Shown in pieces: positions 1-12,900 of a stretch of 34,517 nt of DNA. Source of the stretch: Chromera velia (lineage: Eukaryota > Sar > Chromeraceae); NCBI GenBank assembly GCA_018398765.1, contig JAHBMJ010004293.1, positions 1,739 to 36,255 on the forward strand. Direction: 5' to 3'. The translations under genes were made by a program, and so were the position numbers. The stretch's first letter is position 1; each line of letters opens with the position of its first letter. Below the pieces are notes generated by a model. The model searched no databases and had not been told where the DNA came from. It saw only the letters and a list, made by a program, of their open reading frames with translations.

Positions 1-264
1 CCCCCCCTCTCTTTCTCTCTCTACCTCGCTGCGTCGGAATAGACCCTGTACGCCATGCTCGTTCGTGCCTTTCCTCGTGAGAATCTCCATGGATGAATGA
101 ATGGAGGAGACTGTTGATCGCGTTTTTGTCCTTCGCTGTCATCGCTTCAGCCTTTCCTTCGACGCTTTCATCTGCTGACGTCCATGTGCTCTTCCTCTCT
201 CCACACCACGGCGTGGATTTTCTGCCTTCGTGTTTCCCCCCTTACCTCCCTGGTTCCTCTGCAG

Positions 265-860
265 ATGCTCTCAGATCTTGCAGCCACACGAGAATCATTC
301 GGCTTGGCCTGGCTGATCCTGTACATGATCACAAAGGTCAGTCAGTCCAATCTGTGCGTGCGTGTGTGTGTGTGTGTGTGTGTGTAGTGTGTGTCCTACA
401 CATTATCACAAAGGTCAGTGAGTCAGTCAGTCAGTCAGTTGGATCGCCTTGATGAAGCCAGTTAGCTAGTTCATGGGGGGCAGGTGGGTGGATGGAGTCT
501 GTCTGAGAAGTACATGGGGAACAAGATATCAGTTGATGGATGGATGGATGTATCGCTCTTTATCGAGACCTCCTCGTGGCCATTCGATCGTGAGATGCGG
601 TGGCGAAGAGGAAAGAGGCCCGACAGTTTTGATCATTTCCACCTTCTTCATCTTCTGAAGTCTCTCGGCTCCTCGTGATGATCAAATCACTCACCGCCCC
701 TCTTCTTCATCCATTCATCCACCCATCCATCCAGTGCCCTTCTCGTGTCTCCATAGCCGCACCTGGCAGTGCGAGTCTGCCCGCTTCTCTGGAATGATTT
801 GTAGGGTAATTCACCAGTGCCTGTTTGGGTGTATGGACCGATTTACTTCTCCCCCCCCCA

Positions 861-906
<46 letters not shown>

Positions 907-1806
907 GGTGCATATGCAGCGGAAGGTTTCTGTCCCACCCTTACACGGCATCAACTTGTCGGGTGAGTCCTGTTCTCACGTTTGTTTCGGACACCCTGCA
1001 GTATTCAAAGAGAGACAGAAAGACCTGTGTCCCTTTCATTTGGTGTGGAGGAGGTCTGGTTCCCTTCCTCGAGTGGGCGGGTGGGGGTTTCTCTTACCCT
1101 GTCTGTGTGATCCCTCTCCTTCAGCCTCAAATTGCCGTCTTCCTTCTTTGTTCATTCGAACAGCACGCCCACCGGCCCTAGAATTCGAAGGGTGTTGACT
1201 TTGAGTGTTTGCCTTCTCTCCTGGTTCTCTGGCGAATTTGGTTAAGCAAGAATAGATGCTTTGCAGCTCCTTTCCCAATTCTCTCCATCTCTCTCTATTT
1301 TTCTCTCTGCGTGCGAGTCCGGTTTCTCGTGTGACTGTCGACATCTGAACTGACTTACGCTTCCTCCGTTTTTCGCTGCTTCTACTTGCCTTTCAGGAAC
1401 AAGCGGACTCTCCTGCGCGCACGTCCATCTCTTGCTGACTCTCCTTCCCGCCTCCGTGGAAGAAATGAAACTCGGTCGGTGGGTGGGCTGAGGGTGAGGG
1501 TTTCTTTGATCTGTTTGCTGGCCTCTTCTGTTGCCTTGTGCGAGTCCCTCTCCATCAAGAATGAAAAAGACGGTAATGGATTTCTTTCTCTATCCCTTCG
1601 CGGTGGACTCTGTTCGTCGTCCTCTTTCTGGTGAGATTCTTGCCTGCCTTGTCCGTCTGCTGCTTCAATGGGCTCTTCCTTCGGGGTTCGGGAACTGCAC
1701 ATAGAACTTCTCTCTCTAGCTGTCGTGATCGGAAGAACAGACCGACCAAGTGGCTTTCTGACTTCGCCTCGCATACACACAAAGGGACACACACGCACAG
1801 ACACAG

Positions 1807-1863
<57 letters not shown>

Positions 1864-4800
1864 TATTCACACGCAGAGGCTGTCGTGCCTTCTTTCTCGT
1901 GCGTGTCTGCAGATGGCGTCGCCTTCAAAGATCCAGCACTGAGGACGCCTTTCCTTGAGCGTCTCCAGTCTGCGAGAGAGGGGAGACAGGGCGTCCCAAA
2001 CCTGAAGAGGCTCTCTTTGGCAGGTGAGCGCGCACAAGCTGGCGGGATAGAGAAACGAGACAGTGAGCAAGAAGAGAAGCGAGAGAAGGAAGGAATGCAG
2101 ACACGCCACAGAGGACGGTGAGTTCGTGAGTCGATTGATGGGATGGGAGGGAACCTATGGAGAAGGAGAATAGGACAAAATCAGAGGAACTGAAAGCGAT
2201 CAAGACAGACGAATCAAAAACTGAAGAAAAAAAATCGTGATCTGTTTTCTCTTGCTCTCAACACCCACCACACATCTTCTCTCCTTTCATTCTTCTCTCT
2301 TGTTTTGTCTCTCTCCCAACAAACTATCTCGCTATGCAGAGAAGAAGTCTAGACGGAGTTTGCATCCTCCGTCAGACCTCAGCCTGCCTCTGTGTCTGTC
2401 TTGGGAAGTCGATGCCTTCCTCCGTCTTGTCAATTATCGCCCCTGCCCTACCCTTTTTTGGGTGCCCATCACTTTGCGTCTCCGTGCTGCAGCCGACTCC
2501 GTGTCGCCTTCTGAGGCCTCACAGCTGATATCTTGTCTCCTCTCTTCTTTGGAGAAACTTGAGTTGAACGGTCAGTAGACAGATGGCATGAGTGCATTTC
2601 CTTACAGAGCGGAACTGAAAAACGCACTTGACACTAAATTAGACTGCTTTCTGTCTGTATGAGGGTCTGGAAGTGAGATCTATGCATTCTGACATGGGAG
2701 AAGGAAATGACAACTTGTCTCGCACCGCCAAAGGAGGAAAAAGGGAGAGCCTGAAAGAGGAAGACAGCGGTTCAAAGTCCTGATAGAGGCAGCAAATGCG
2801 AATGAAGGAAAGAGACGGCTTCTGTGAGAGAAGCTTGTGTGGATGTAATTGAAGTCTGGTTCGATGAAAACACGACGTTGCATGAGCACTGTGTCCTTCC
2901 CCGCCACGTCGAGCTGGATGGCGTCCCTTCATCATGGGGCCCTTTTGCTTCGTCTTCTTTTCGTTTCTTTCCCAAGTGGAGCTGTTCCCCCCCTTTTTTT
3001 TTTGTCTCCGACCCTTCCTGTTCCCCTAAATTCTTCTTTGGTCCTTCTCCTCTTGCAGGGAATGCCATTGGTCTGGAGGGAATGGAGGTGTTGTCGAATG
3101 GTCTTCGGACTGTGCAGGGTTCCTCTCTGAGACAACTGAGTCTGGAAGGGTGTTCTCTTGACGGCAACAGTCTGAAAGCTCTCTTTCAGGGTATTTATTG
3201 GGCTGCAGTCCCTTCGTTCGTTGCCGAGAAAGTGAAAGAGAGAGGAGTTCCGAGCGGTGCACTGGACGAGAAAGTGAAAGATATCTGTTCGTCTCTTGCA
3301 TTTTCTGAAAATCTTTTCATAACGGAGATGGGGGGTGAATCTTTTGTGGACATGGGAACACACGATATGGCTTGTGGCAGTTATATCGATAGGATCTCTG
3401 CTAAGTTGTCCTCGGGCGACTTTGAGGTCTATCCTTCCATTGTGAGAGAATCCCCCCTTTGCACTCCGTTGCCCGAGAGACCCCTTCAGATAGACTCTCT
3501 GAATCTTTCCAAGAACAAAATGGGCAACAAGGAGGTGAGTTGTCTTTGCAATGTGCTGACTGTAACATGCTTCCCGGGTTTACGGATCCTCCGACTGTCT
3601 GCATGCAAACTGGACATCAGCAGGATTGCAGAAGCGATGCTCTTGAAAGGTCTTTTGCGTCTTGAGAGTTTGGACTTATCGAGCAATCGGGGCGGGTTGG
3701 AGAGCATTTCAAACATGCTTAGGATGCCATTTGTTCCTAAGTTGAGAATCCTGAACCTCTCTAAAATGAGTCCCGTTCCCTCAGGAAAGTCAGCAGAGAT
3801 TTTCCTGAACGCGCTGACAGATGTAGAGTGTCCCCCTCTTGAGAAAGTCTGGGTGACTCTGGGCACGATGAGCAACCAGAAAGTGCGGTCGTTGGGTGCA
3901 GGGAGGTATCCGGCAATTCGTGATTTGGATTTGAGGTTGGAGGGACAGCAGGTAGAAATATTTTTGTCAGGGGTTGTGAGTGCACAGCGTGATCGGATGT
4001 TTGACGAGGTGGAGTTGAATTTTTTGGCAGTGAACAATGAGGGGTTGCGAATGCTTGGGGAAGCAATTCGATCTGGCCGTTTGGGTGCTTTCCGTGAGTT
4101 GGACGTATACGGGGAAGGGGACGGGGACATGAGCGTTGGGAGAAATGTGTTCTTTCCAGCTCTGGCGTTAGCTGGTGATTTCAGTCTCCTTTCAGATCTC
4201 GCCTTATCCTGTCTGGATGTTACGGATGAGGATCTGGCGGTTTTGGGAATTGCAGTGAAGGCAGGGAGGCTGTGTGCACTGAACCGTCTGCTTCTGAGCG
4301 GCAACTTTGGTGTAGGCAGAGAGGGTATGGAGGCCCTGATGGGGGCTGTGGTTGAGAGTTCAGATGGTCTCCCGAATCTCGAAAAGTTGGCTTTGGTGGG
4401 CACAAATGCAGGGAAGGGGGGTAGCTCTCTCAGCACAGCGCTCATGGCAGGAAAGTTGAAGAAGCTTCATGATATCAAAATGCAGCATGCTCATTTGAAT
4501 AGCGAGGGGGTGCGAGGGTTTGCATCCGCAGTGAGGGTGGGTGCTTTAGAGCAGATTTCGTATCTTGACTTGGAGGGAAGCGAGGACGTTGAAAGAGAGG
4601 CGTGGGATGAATTGTGGGAAGCCATTATGGGGGCCGAGAAAGGCCTGCCAAACTTGTGTCGTCTCGACGTGGAAGGCACAACAGCAGCCGGGGGCGTAGC
4701 GCTTTGTAGGTTGTTGGGATGTCCTGAAAAGCTGCCGGCAATGAAACTCTTTTACCTCCCAAACTTGGAGGTAAATCAAGAGGATATGGAGGTGCTGTCA

Positions 4801-6063
4801 GGGGTGCTCAGGGAGAATAGGCTTCTGCCTTGTTTTCAGTCCGAAAAGCTGGGTTTCAGCATCGGAGCTCAACCACCCGTAGAGGGTGAGGGGGGACGTG
4901 TCCTGTTTGACAGTTTGCTGAATGGAATTGCAGAGAGTGAGAAAGGTTTGCCTAAACGGGTGGTTCTTTCGTTGGGGGGGGGGCGGGTGGGGGTTGAGGG
5001 GATGAGGGTATTGGGGAGAATGGTAGGGAGTGGGAAGTTTTCATCCCCTACAGTGGATTTGTCAGACACCGCCCTGACTGATGATGCGATGTGTGAACTT
5101 GGGGAAGTAGTCAGAAGGGGACAGTTGTGTGAGGTGTCTCGTTTAGATCTGTCCTCTAACCCGGAGGTAGGAAGGAAGGGAGTAGATGGGTTTATGGGGG
5201 CAGTGACTTTTTCAGACAGGCAGAAAAGTCTCGCGAAGTTGACTTCGCTCAACGTGTCTGGATGCGCCTCGGGAGGGGGGGGACCAGTAGGGCTTGCCCT
5301 CGGATCAGGCCGGTTTCCTGTTCTAGAAAAGCTGACTCTTGGGCCAGTAGATGAGGCAGGGATGCGGATCATGGGGAAGGCTGCACTAGAGGGAAGGCTA
5401 CCTGAAAGCCTGAAGGACCTCAAGTTTGTTTCTTCGGAAGAGAGTTTGTCGTCTTCTTCCTTTTCCAACGGAGAGGACTTTGTTTTGTTGGATGCGTTGA
5501 TGCAGGGGATTGAGAGGAGTAAAAAGGGGATGGAAAAATTGACATCACTCATTGTGCAGGGCGGGGGGCGGTTGAGTCGGGGAGGGGTGCTGTCCCTGTC
5601 GACGTGTTTTGGGTCGGGGAAGTTGTCGAATTTGGTTGAGATTGATTTGTCAGAGTGCGGGATTTGTGATAGGGACATGTGTAGACTTGGGTTTGGTTTT
5701 CGCATCAATCCGTGTCCAAAGCTCGAGACATTGGGGTTAGAGGGAAACTTGATCACCGCAGAGGGTGTCAAGGCATTTGTTGATCTCCTCCTGCCTGAGT
5801 CTCTGCCTGGACTGTCGGTCCTCAGGTTGAGTGAGCAGACGGGGTGTGGGAATGAGGAAGAAGAGAGGGCGTTTGCAGCCTCCATGAAGTCTCTGAGAGA
5901 GCTTGCCAGTTCTCAGGGGAAATTGAAAGCGGCAGCTTTTGAGGCTGATGATCCTGATGAGAGTGATGAAGAGGACTCGGACTCAGAGTCGGATTCAGAC
6001 TCGGACGAGTCGGATTCAGACTCGGACTCAGAAGCCGAGGAGGATGAATCTGAGGATGAATAG
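265..6063 (+). CDS. Leucine-rich repeat protein (ribonuclease-inhibitor type) with acidic C-terminal tail
   Basis: Seven exons join in one frame with matching phases: 265-336, 920-962, 1125-1191, 1397-1572, 1913-2023, 2340-2570 and 3059-6063. All junctions are GT-AG, and the total of 3,705 nt is exactly divisible by three (~1,234 aa). Repeats of the RI/RNI kind are clear, for example LEKLELNGNAIGLEGMEVL across the exon 6/7 junction, LRLESLDLSSN, LTSLNVSG and LETLGLEGNLITAEGVKAF. The second half repeats in units of about 97 residues. The last ~40 residues are almost only Ser, Asp and Glu. No signal peptide or membrane helix is evident, so a cytosolic or nuclear scaffold is likely; RI-type LRRs generally bind proteins, and the partner is unknown. 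The start is uncertain: ATG 265 directly follows a splice-acceptor-like tctgcag, ATG 184 lies in the same open frame, and an upstream exon outside the window is possible. Confidence 0.82.
360..438. repeat. GT microsatellite followed by a TCAG repeat
   Basis: A run of GT dinucleotides (about 360-395) is followed by tandem TCAG/GTCA units (about 415-438). Both lie in the first intron of the LRR gene, just after the donor at 337. Confidence 0.9.
862..906. repeat. CT then GT microsatellite next to a splice acceptor
   Basis: A pure CT run passes into a GT run about ten bases before the acceptor at 917-919 of the LRR gene. The pyrimidine-rich repeat occupies the place of the polypyrimidine tract. 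Confidence 0.9.
1788..1860. repeat. AC then AT microsatellite
   Basis: An (AC)n tract passes directly into an (AT)n tract inside the LRR gene intron 1573-1912. It has no coding role. Confidence 0.92.
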
Positions 6064-6275
6064 TGTTTGCAGATGTTCATGCAGTCATTGCTGACTCTTT
6101 TTCTCTCTCCCTCTCTCTTTCTCAATATTAGTATATGTCTGCCTTCACCTTCAATGACACCTTGTAAATGATAATGCTTTGTCAAACGGTATACATCATA
6201 ATTGTGAAGATTCTACTGAAAAACTCAGACTTTGGTTCACTTCATTAGTTAGTTCGTCTTTTATTCTAGCTTTTA

Positions 6276-6342
<67 letters not shown>

Positions 6343-6994
6343 CATCATCATCATACGCCATCGCCATCGGCCCATAGTAGTGTATGTGTGTGTTTGTCTG
6401 TCTGCCTGTGTGTATGTGTGTGTGTGTGTGTATGTGTGTGTGTGTATGAATATTGTACGTTTAATAGACTAGAGTCACTAGACGTTTAAATTTGGAAAAT
6501 CTTTTTTAATACTATGCTGTCTGGTCCATGCATGCATGTACATTATTGAATCTAGTGTTGATTGATTGATTGATTGATATGTTCCGCCTTAGGGCCTTCC
6601 TGCTATGTCTATCTGTCGCCAGAGCTAGCAAGGCGAATAACGTTCAATTTTTTATTAGTTAATTTTCAAGTATTTCTTTATTTAATATTTATGATGATTG
6701 AGGTTTTTGTTATGCGTGCCGCATAGCTAGCCGCGCAGGTCAATAGTAGTTATAATCTATACCGTAATGTAATGTATTAGTAATCGCCATTAGAGTAGCG
6801 ACCAGTTGGCAATAGCGTCGATAATGACAACAAAATATGTATGTATGTGCCTAACCTAGCCCCCAACTCTTAGCTTAGCTATAAGCATGATACCAGTGTG
6901 ATATCAGTAATATCATAATGATACTTACAGTAGTTTGAAACCCCGACCCCGCTTCGAAGTTCAAACATGTATAACTGTCTCTCAACTTGAAAAA
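6064..6994. other. AT-rich spacer between convergent genes
   Basis: No credible gene is seen between the LRR stop (plus) and the kinase stop (minus). The stretch has two GT microsatellites (about 6277-6344 and 6385-6446), an ATCATC cluster between them, and a TTGA tetranucleotide run at about 6557-6578. It is markedly richer in A and T than the flanking exons. It must contain the 3' untranslated ends and polyadenylation sites of both genes, but no single signal can be named. Confidence 0.75.
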
Positions 6995-9900
6995 TCACCG
7001 GGTTGGTCTGTCTCTTTGCATATTATACGCCGCCCCTGACGACAACATCTCTGCCAATGTCATGCTCGACGGGTCCACAACCCCCAAGGCTTCTAAATCT
7101 ACCACCTCAGCAGAAAAGTCGTTCATTAACTCAGTCACTGTGCTCGTGACCTCACTCGAATAATCGGCAGAACTGCCTCTGCGCATGTGCGATTCGTCCG
7201 ATTCAACGGACCATGCATCACCCCTGTCATTCATCACATCTTGCGTTCCATGTTGATCGACCCTCTTTTGTCTATCCGCAGAGGGCAACCCACTTGGAAG
7301 ACCCCCCGAAGACGCTGGATTTCCCTCCATCCCCTCCAAAATGCCCCCAAACGATTCCCTCGTTCCTCCCCCCTCCCTCCTTAAGTCACTGGAAGTAGAC
7401 TGGCCCCGGAAAGACGTTTGATGTCGGTCTCCTTCACCCACCCCATGCTCTTGATCTGTTTGATCACCCCTCTGATCACTCTCTAAATGCCCACCCCTCC
7501 CCGTCTCCAATTTAGACAAACGGTCTGCATTTCTTTCTTCCGGACTCTCCGGACCGTCTCCACGCGGCACCGGCACAAACACGCTGCCCGCACTGCTAGA
7601 AATAAGAGAAGCCTCCCACTGCTCCCTGTGTTTTAAACTCGGCCCTGGCTCTCCGTCAGGAGACTTCTCCTGATGGGACGACGACCCCTGTGCTCCCGAA
7701 TCGCCAGGCACATCCGCCCCTGCAGCACAGGGGGCGTCACCCACTGACTCCACAAATCCTACCCTGCCCTTCCCAACCCTACTTCCTCTTTCCTCCCCCT
7801 CAGACACAGCAGCAGACTCTTTTTTCCCCTTCTGTCCCCCCTGCAGTGTCTTACGACCCGACCCCGTCTGTGCACTCCTGCCCCTGTGGGGGGAATTCGG
7901 CCTCCGTCCTCCAAGGCCAGACACCCCGGCCAACTCGGACCGGCCCGACAGACGAGAGAGGATCCGGGAGACCGGGGCGGCCTTCGCCTTAGGTTTGCAC
8001 ATCACCTCAGCAGTGCGGAAGTGCTCAATCACCAGCCGACAGGGGACCTGCAGTCAATCAGTCAGTGAGACAATCAATGGCACATACAGAAGAATCAGGA
8101 GAAGTGAAACCCATATGAACTTCAGCTGCTTGTGTGTCACTCTAAGTCTCTCGCTCTCTTCTTTCTCTGCTCTCTCGCACACGTAGACGCGCTCGCTCAC
8201 TCATTCATTCACTCACTGACACACACTCACTCACCTACCTGCAGCCAGGGTTCTCCGTCTATCTGCATCGGGAGCGCTTCCTTCATCCGGAGGTCTGCGC
8301 GTCCAGCCTGCACACAGTCAGACGGACGAAAAGTGGGATGAGCAGGAAAAGACACACATGGAAACGAGTAAAAAAAAGAGGAAGAATAATTCGTCGACAC
8401 TTCGCATCGCCAGTGTCAGAAGGGACGCGCACTTCTTCTTTCAGAGGCTTTCGATGTTCACAGTTGGCTGAAAAAAGCAACCCAAAACTGAATACACTTT
8501 CGCTCTCTTCAATTAATTCGTCTTTCACACCCTTCTTACCAATCTTCGCAGTCACACGAGCGCGAACGCACAAACAGACACAATGCAGGTCAATCGCTTG
8601 ACACAGCGAGCGAGCAAGCGAGAGAGTGAGAGAGAGGGCAGACCTGCACAAGCGGTTTTGCCTTCGCAAGACCAGTCAACGTCATAACACCATGACAGGC
8701 CGAGTCGAATGCCATCACCTCCAGCCGCCTGTCATCCATCTGAGGGGGCACAAACGCACTAGAAGACTTCCCCGATAATTCTGCTGTACCCATACCCCCC
8801 ACTCTGCGCCCTCCCTCCTCAACACCCAGAGATGCATCTGAGGATGCTCTCGGGTCCAGTTGCGATGAGTGCCTTCCGGATGAGGGAAAGCGACCGGTAG
8901 CGATCGCAGAGGACAATGAGAGGCCCACGGGGGCGCTGCGTCGGTTGGGCTTCAGAGACGGCAGGGGGGCAGCGTGGGGGTGGGGGAAAACGTCGTGAGA
9001 TGCGGGACCACGGTGGATCCCCCCCGCCATGTTGGGGGGTAGGGGGGAAAAAGCCCCCGAGACAGATGATGCACGCTGAGGGAAGGGGAGGGCACTCTCG
9101 ACTGCCAAAACGATAGGAGGCCTCAAGAGCAGGGGACGGCCTTGGAGCGTGCCCGCTGCTGCTCCTGGACTTCGAGCGATCGCCCTGAGAGAATACGGAG
9201 GGGGGGACGGGGACTGCTTGGGGGCAGTTGTAGAACTCCCAGCAGTTGCTGTTTGTTGTATTGGAGGGGAGGGTGTGTGTGAGGGAGGGGCGGACTGTGA
9301 AAGGACAGACGTTGTTTGAGGTGTTCCCTCTTTCTGGGCTGAGACTTCAGGTTTCGCTTCTTCCTCACACCTCCCTGCTGCCTCCTCTTCTCCCTCATTC
9401 TCTTCAATCGCATCGAAGAAATTCGAAAGTTTGGTCTTTCCCTTGCTGGCACTCGCCCCCTGCGTCTGTGGTGTGGCTGTGGAGGGCACAGTGGCAGTGG
9501 CGATCTTCCCGTCTCCGTCACTTCCTGTGCCATCTCCGGGACCTGTCTCTCCCGTAAAGGATAGAGGGAAGAGCCTTGAGAGGTCTGTGCCTGGAGAGAG
9601 CGCTTTGTCTCTTTTGCCGAATGCGAAACGAGCAGGGAGAGAGTGGACATTCCTCTCTGCCCACACGGCAGCCTGTTGGAGACGGCTCCACTCATCCGCC
9701 GTCATACAGGGCGACATGGAACTCGAGGGGTACCCACTTGGCTGCTCACCCATAAACGGTCCATGTTGCTGCAGATAGCGACAAAAGAACACGAAACGGT
9801 GTCTGACTTTCAGCTCTTGCTGTTTGAAGAGAGGAAAGAAAGAGACGCCGAACAGCAGTCACAAGGAAAACCTAACCTGATGATCCGAAGACACCACAAA

Positions 9901-12900
9901 ACAAAGGCAAACGAATAAATGGGGACTTCAAAGGCCACAAGTTCGACTCAGCTGACCTCCACCTGCCTCATCATCAATCTCTGAATCCCTTGTCTCGGCA
10001 TCAGGAAGCCGTCCGTCGTCAAACCTAGATGAGAGCTGAAGCGCAGAGATGTGGACACACTCCGACCGTCCCTGGCAGTCAGAGGACTTTGCTCCCCCTC
10101 CTCTTCAGTTGTCTCCTCTGTCTTCTCTCTTCTGCCCAGTCTGTTCAAGGCTGTGGAGAGAAACGGAAAGGGGGAGAGGTTCGAAGTGGAACGCCGACGC
10201 GCTCCAGCGTCAACTGCTTCCTTCTCTTTTTCTGTACTGGAGGGCCCAGGGGCCCAGTGGAAGGGCCCCGGCTTTCTATGGACCCTTCGGCCAAAGTCTT
10301 CGTTTTCCGAAAGGGCCCCGGCTGGTGCCGAGGGCCGACCCGTTCCAACGGAAGCCAGCGTGCCTGCCGCAGTGGGCCTACCCGACAGGGGCACCGAGGG
10401 CGCGCCGCCACCGATTGGAAGGCTCCCAAGGGACCCTGATGGCGCCGCCAGAGGGGAGCAGGAGACGGGAATTTCGTCTGCTAGTGCGATGGTCTCACGG
10501 GGGTCTGAGGGGATGCCTGGAAGAAAAGGGGGCCCCGGCATGGGCATGGGCATGGGGGGGTGGGCCCATGCATCCAGGGGGACGGGCCGGGGCCTTTCCC
10601 TTTCATCTGCGCCGCCACCCATTTGTGGGCCTCTCAAGTGAGGGAGAGAAGTCGACTGCTGAAGATCAAACGGCCCCACCCCAGCACCGGTATTCCCTGC
10701 TGGCCTTGCTGCTGATTCTTCAGGCTGAGGAGGGCTGGCAGAAGCAACCAGGGGCTTTCCCTTGGGCCTGTTGGGCCATATCTTTTTGCCGCCTGCGTAG
10801 GTCGGGATGTTCGAGAAGACTAGGACCTTGCAGACAGGGGGGAGGCTCTGCGAGTCAGCAGTCAGAGGAGAACAAAGGGGAAGAGAATTCAGCAAAAGTG
10901 AGGAAAGGCGATTCTCCCTCTCTTTCTTTGTCTCTATGCGTATGTGCGTCTATGTACGAACGGGCACTTGCACGTACGTTCCAGAAAGCACAAGTAGACA
11001 GAGAAAAACGCAGAGAAAGAGAGAAACGCAGAGAAAGAGAGATGCCGCGAAAAAGAGAAGAGCAAACCACCAATAGACACAAGGGTGCATGACCACCCGC
11101 GATAGCCCCCCCTTTCCCCCTCGAGACATCCCTCCCTCCCTCCCTCCGAGTTCACTCACGATCTCATCTCCAGGGACGGGAGGCGACTCCTCTTCTGGCG
11201 CGTGTGTGCCTGCTGCCTCGGTCAGCGTGTCATCCAGTGTGACTGTATCGCTGTGCGTGACCGCAGCAGCTGTAGAGAATCTCCCGTGACTAGAGAGAAC
11301 AGGCGGCCTAAGCAGAGACCCTCTATACTCAGAATCCCGGTCCCCTTCCCGGAAGGGAGGGCCGAGTCTCGAGGCAGACAGTCTCTCTCTTTCTCTTTCT
11401 TTATGATGGGGTGAAGAGGAACGGGGCCGTTCGCACGGAGCACCAACGAGCAACGACTTGGAGGCTCTTTGGTGCACTGAAGACGGCTCTGCTGATTCTG
11501 CAGAGACGGGCTCGGGCCCTTTCTTTTCAATGGGGGCAGCCTCTCTGACACAGTGCAAGTCGAGTGCGTGCGTCAAATTGGCCAAACCCTTTTTGTCCCT
11601 CTCTGTCTCACCCCCCACAGGCCAACAGGGGAAAGAGCACCCCCCACCCGGACAGCAGCAGCAACAGGGAGGGGGGCAGTTCCCCATCCCAAGCCCATGT
11701 TGGAGGCCGAACACCGCATACCATCCCTTGTTGACCTGTGGAGACGGGAACAGATGGGGGGCCCTCTCTCTCAACTGATGGAATGAGAGAGTGATTTTCG
11801 CGTCCAAACCGACAGACAGGTAATTCTGGAAGAACCCCTGATAGCCGATTTGGAGATTCTCTTTTCCCTCCTGCCCTCCGAAAAAAGGAGAAGACTCGAT
11901 GGATATATGACCTCCTCCCTCGAGGTCGGACTGATGCAGGGAGGTTGTATGATGCATCAACTGACGTTTCTCTTCAACGCCCAAACCGTCTAAGAGAAAG
12001 GGAGAGGTGGCGGTCGTCAGACGCCTTCTGGTCGCGCTGACTGAGGAGGAGACAGGGCTGTACACACTCTCCACCTCACTCACTGCCCGACTTCGGTGTG
12101 CAAGAGTTCCGTTGACGGGAAAGTTTAGAGGCTCTAGAGAGTCGCCTCCCGGAGCGGAGGGATTCAACACCACCGTTCTGCAGAAAGGAACACAAAAAGC
12201 AGGGAAAAGGGAAGAGATACAGGGAACCTCCGTTTTTCGTTCCGCTTGCAGATGCTTGGATTTCTGAGAACAAACAAAAAGACTGCAAAAAAACAAAGAC
12301 CGACTGTGAGAAGGATAAATCCTTTCGTGCTTATGAATTCCACTTTGAGAAATCGACTTGCGTGTCGCAGTACGTTGGGTTCACCTTCCTGTCAAAGCGT
12401 CATACACGAAAGTGATAACAGGCTTTCCAAACAACCTGACTCACCGACCTAAAAGCCGGCGGCATCTTCTTTTCCTCTTCTCTACTCAGTGGTTCTTCCG
12501 GGATGATCGTCACTCTCCACTGATCGAGTCCCTGCACTTCCCCGAGGGCAAGTTGAGCGATGCGCCTGGCCAGACGGCGTTCCTCTAAGTCCACCTTCGG
12601 ACTCCACCCAAGTGACCGGGCCAGGTCGTTACCCGACCCTAGTGGCAGCACAGTCATGGGGGGCGCACGAGGGATCGACCCCTGTGAGAGGAGTAAACTT
12701 GTTGCCGACATAATCCACCCAGCCGTGCCGTCTCCCCCACACGCGATCATCCTGCTATTTGGGAATCGGGAAAAGAGACGGATGGCTTTTTCTGGAGGTC
12801 CCCGAGACAAATCATGAACCTGCGAGGGGCCCAGATACCGTTGCAATAGAGAGATCAATCCAGGGCCTAACTTACCCCCAGAGCGGCTGTTGATAAAACA

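Noticed and set aside
93-452. Plus-strand frame starting MNEWRRLLIAFLSFAVIASAF, like a signal peptide
   Set aside because: It ends in GT-repeat translation, and its frame does not join in phase to the next LRR exon; the frame of 184/265 does.
3486-4445. 319-codon minus-strand open frame
   Set aside because: It is antisense to the LRR exon; the plus frame shows clear LRR periodicity, so the minus frame is a shadow of its codon bias. The same holds for the antisense frame 4869-5885.
10049-11092. 347-codon plus-strand open frame
   Set aside because: It is antisense to kinase exons whose minus frame contains DAGKa motifs. It also runs across the kinase intron 10848-11159.
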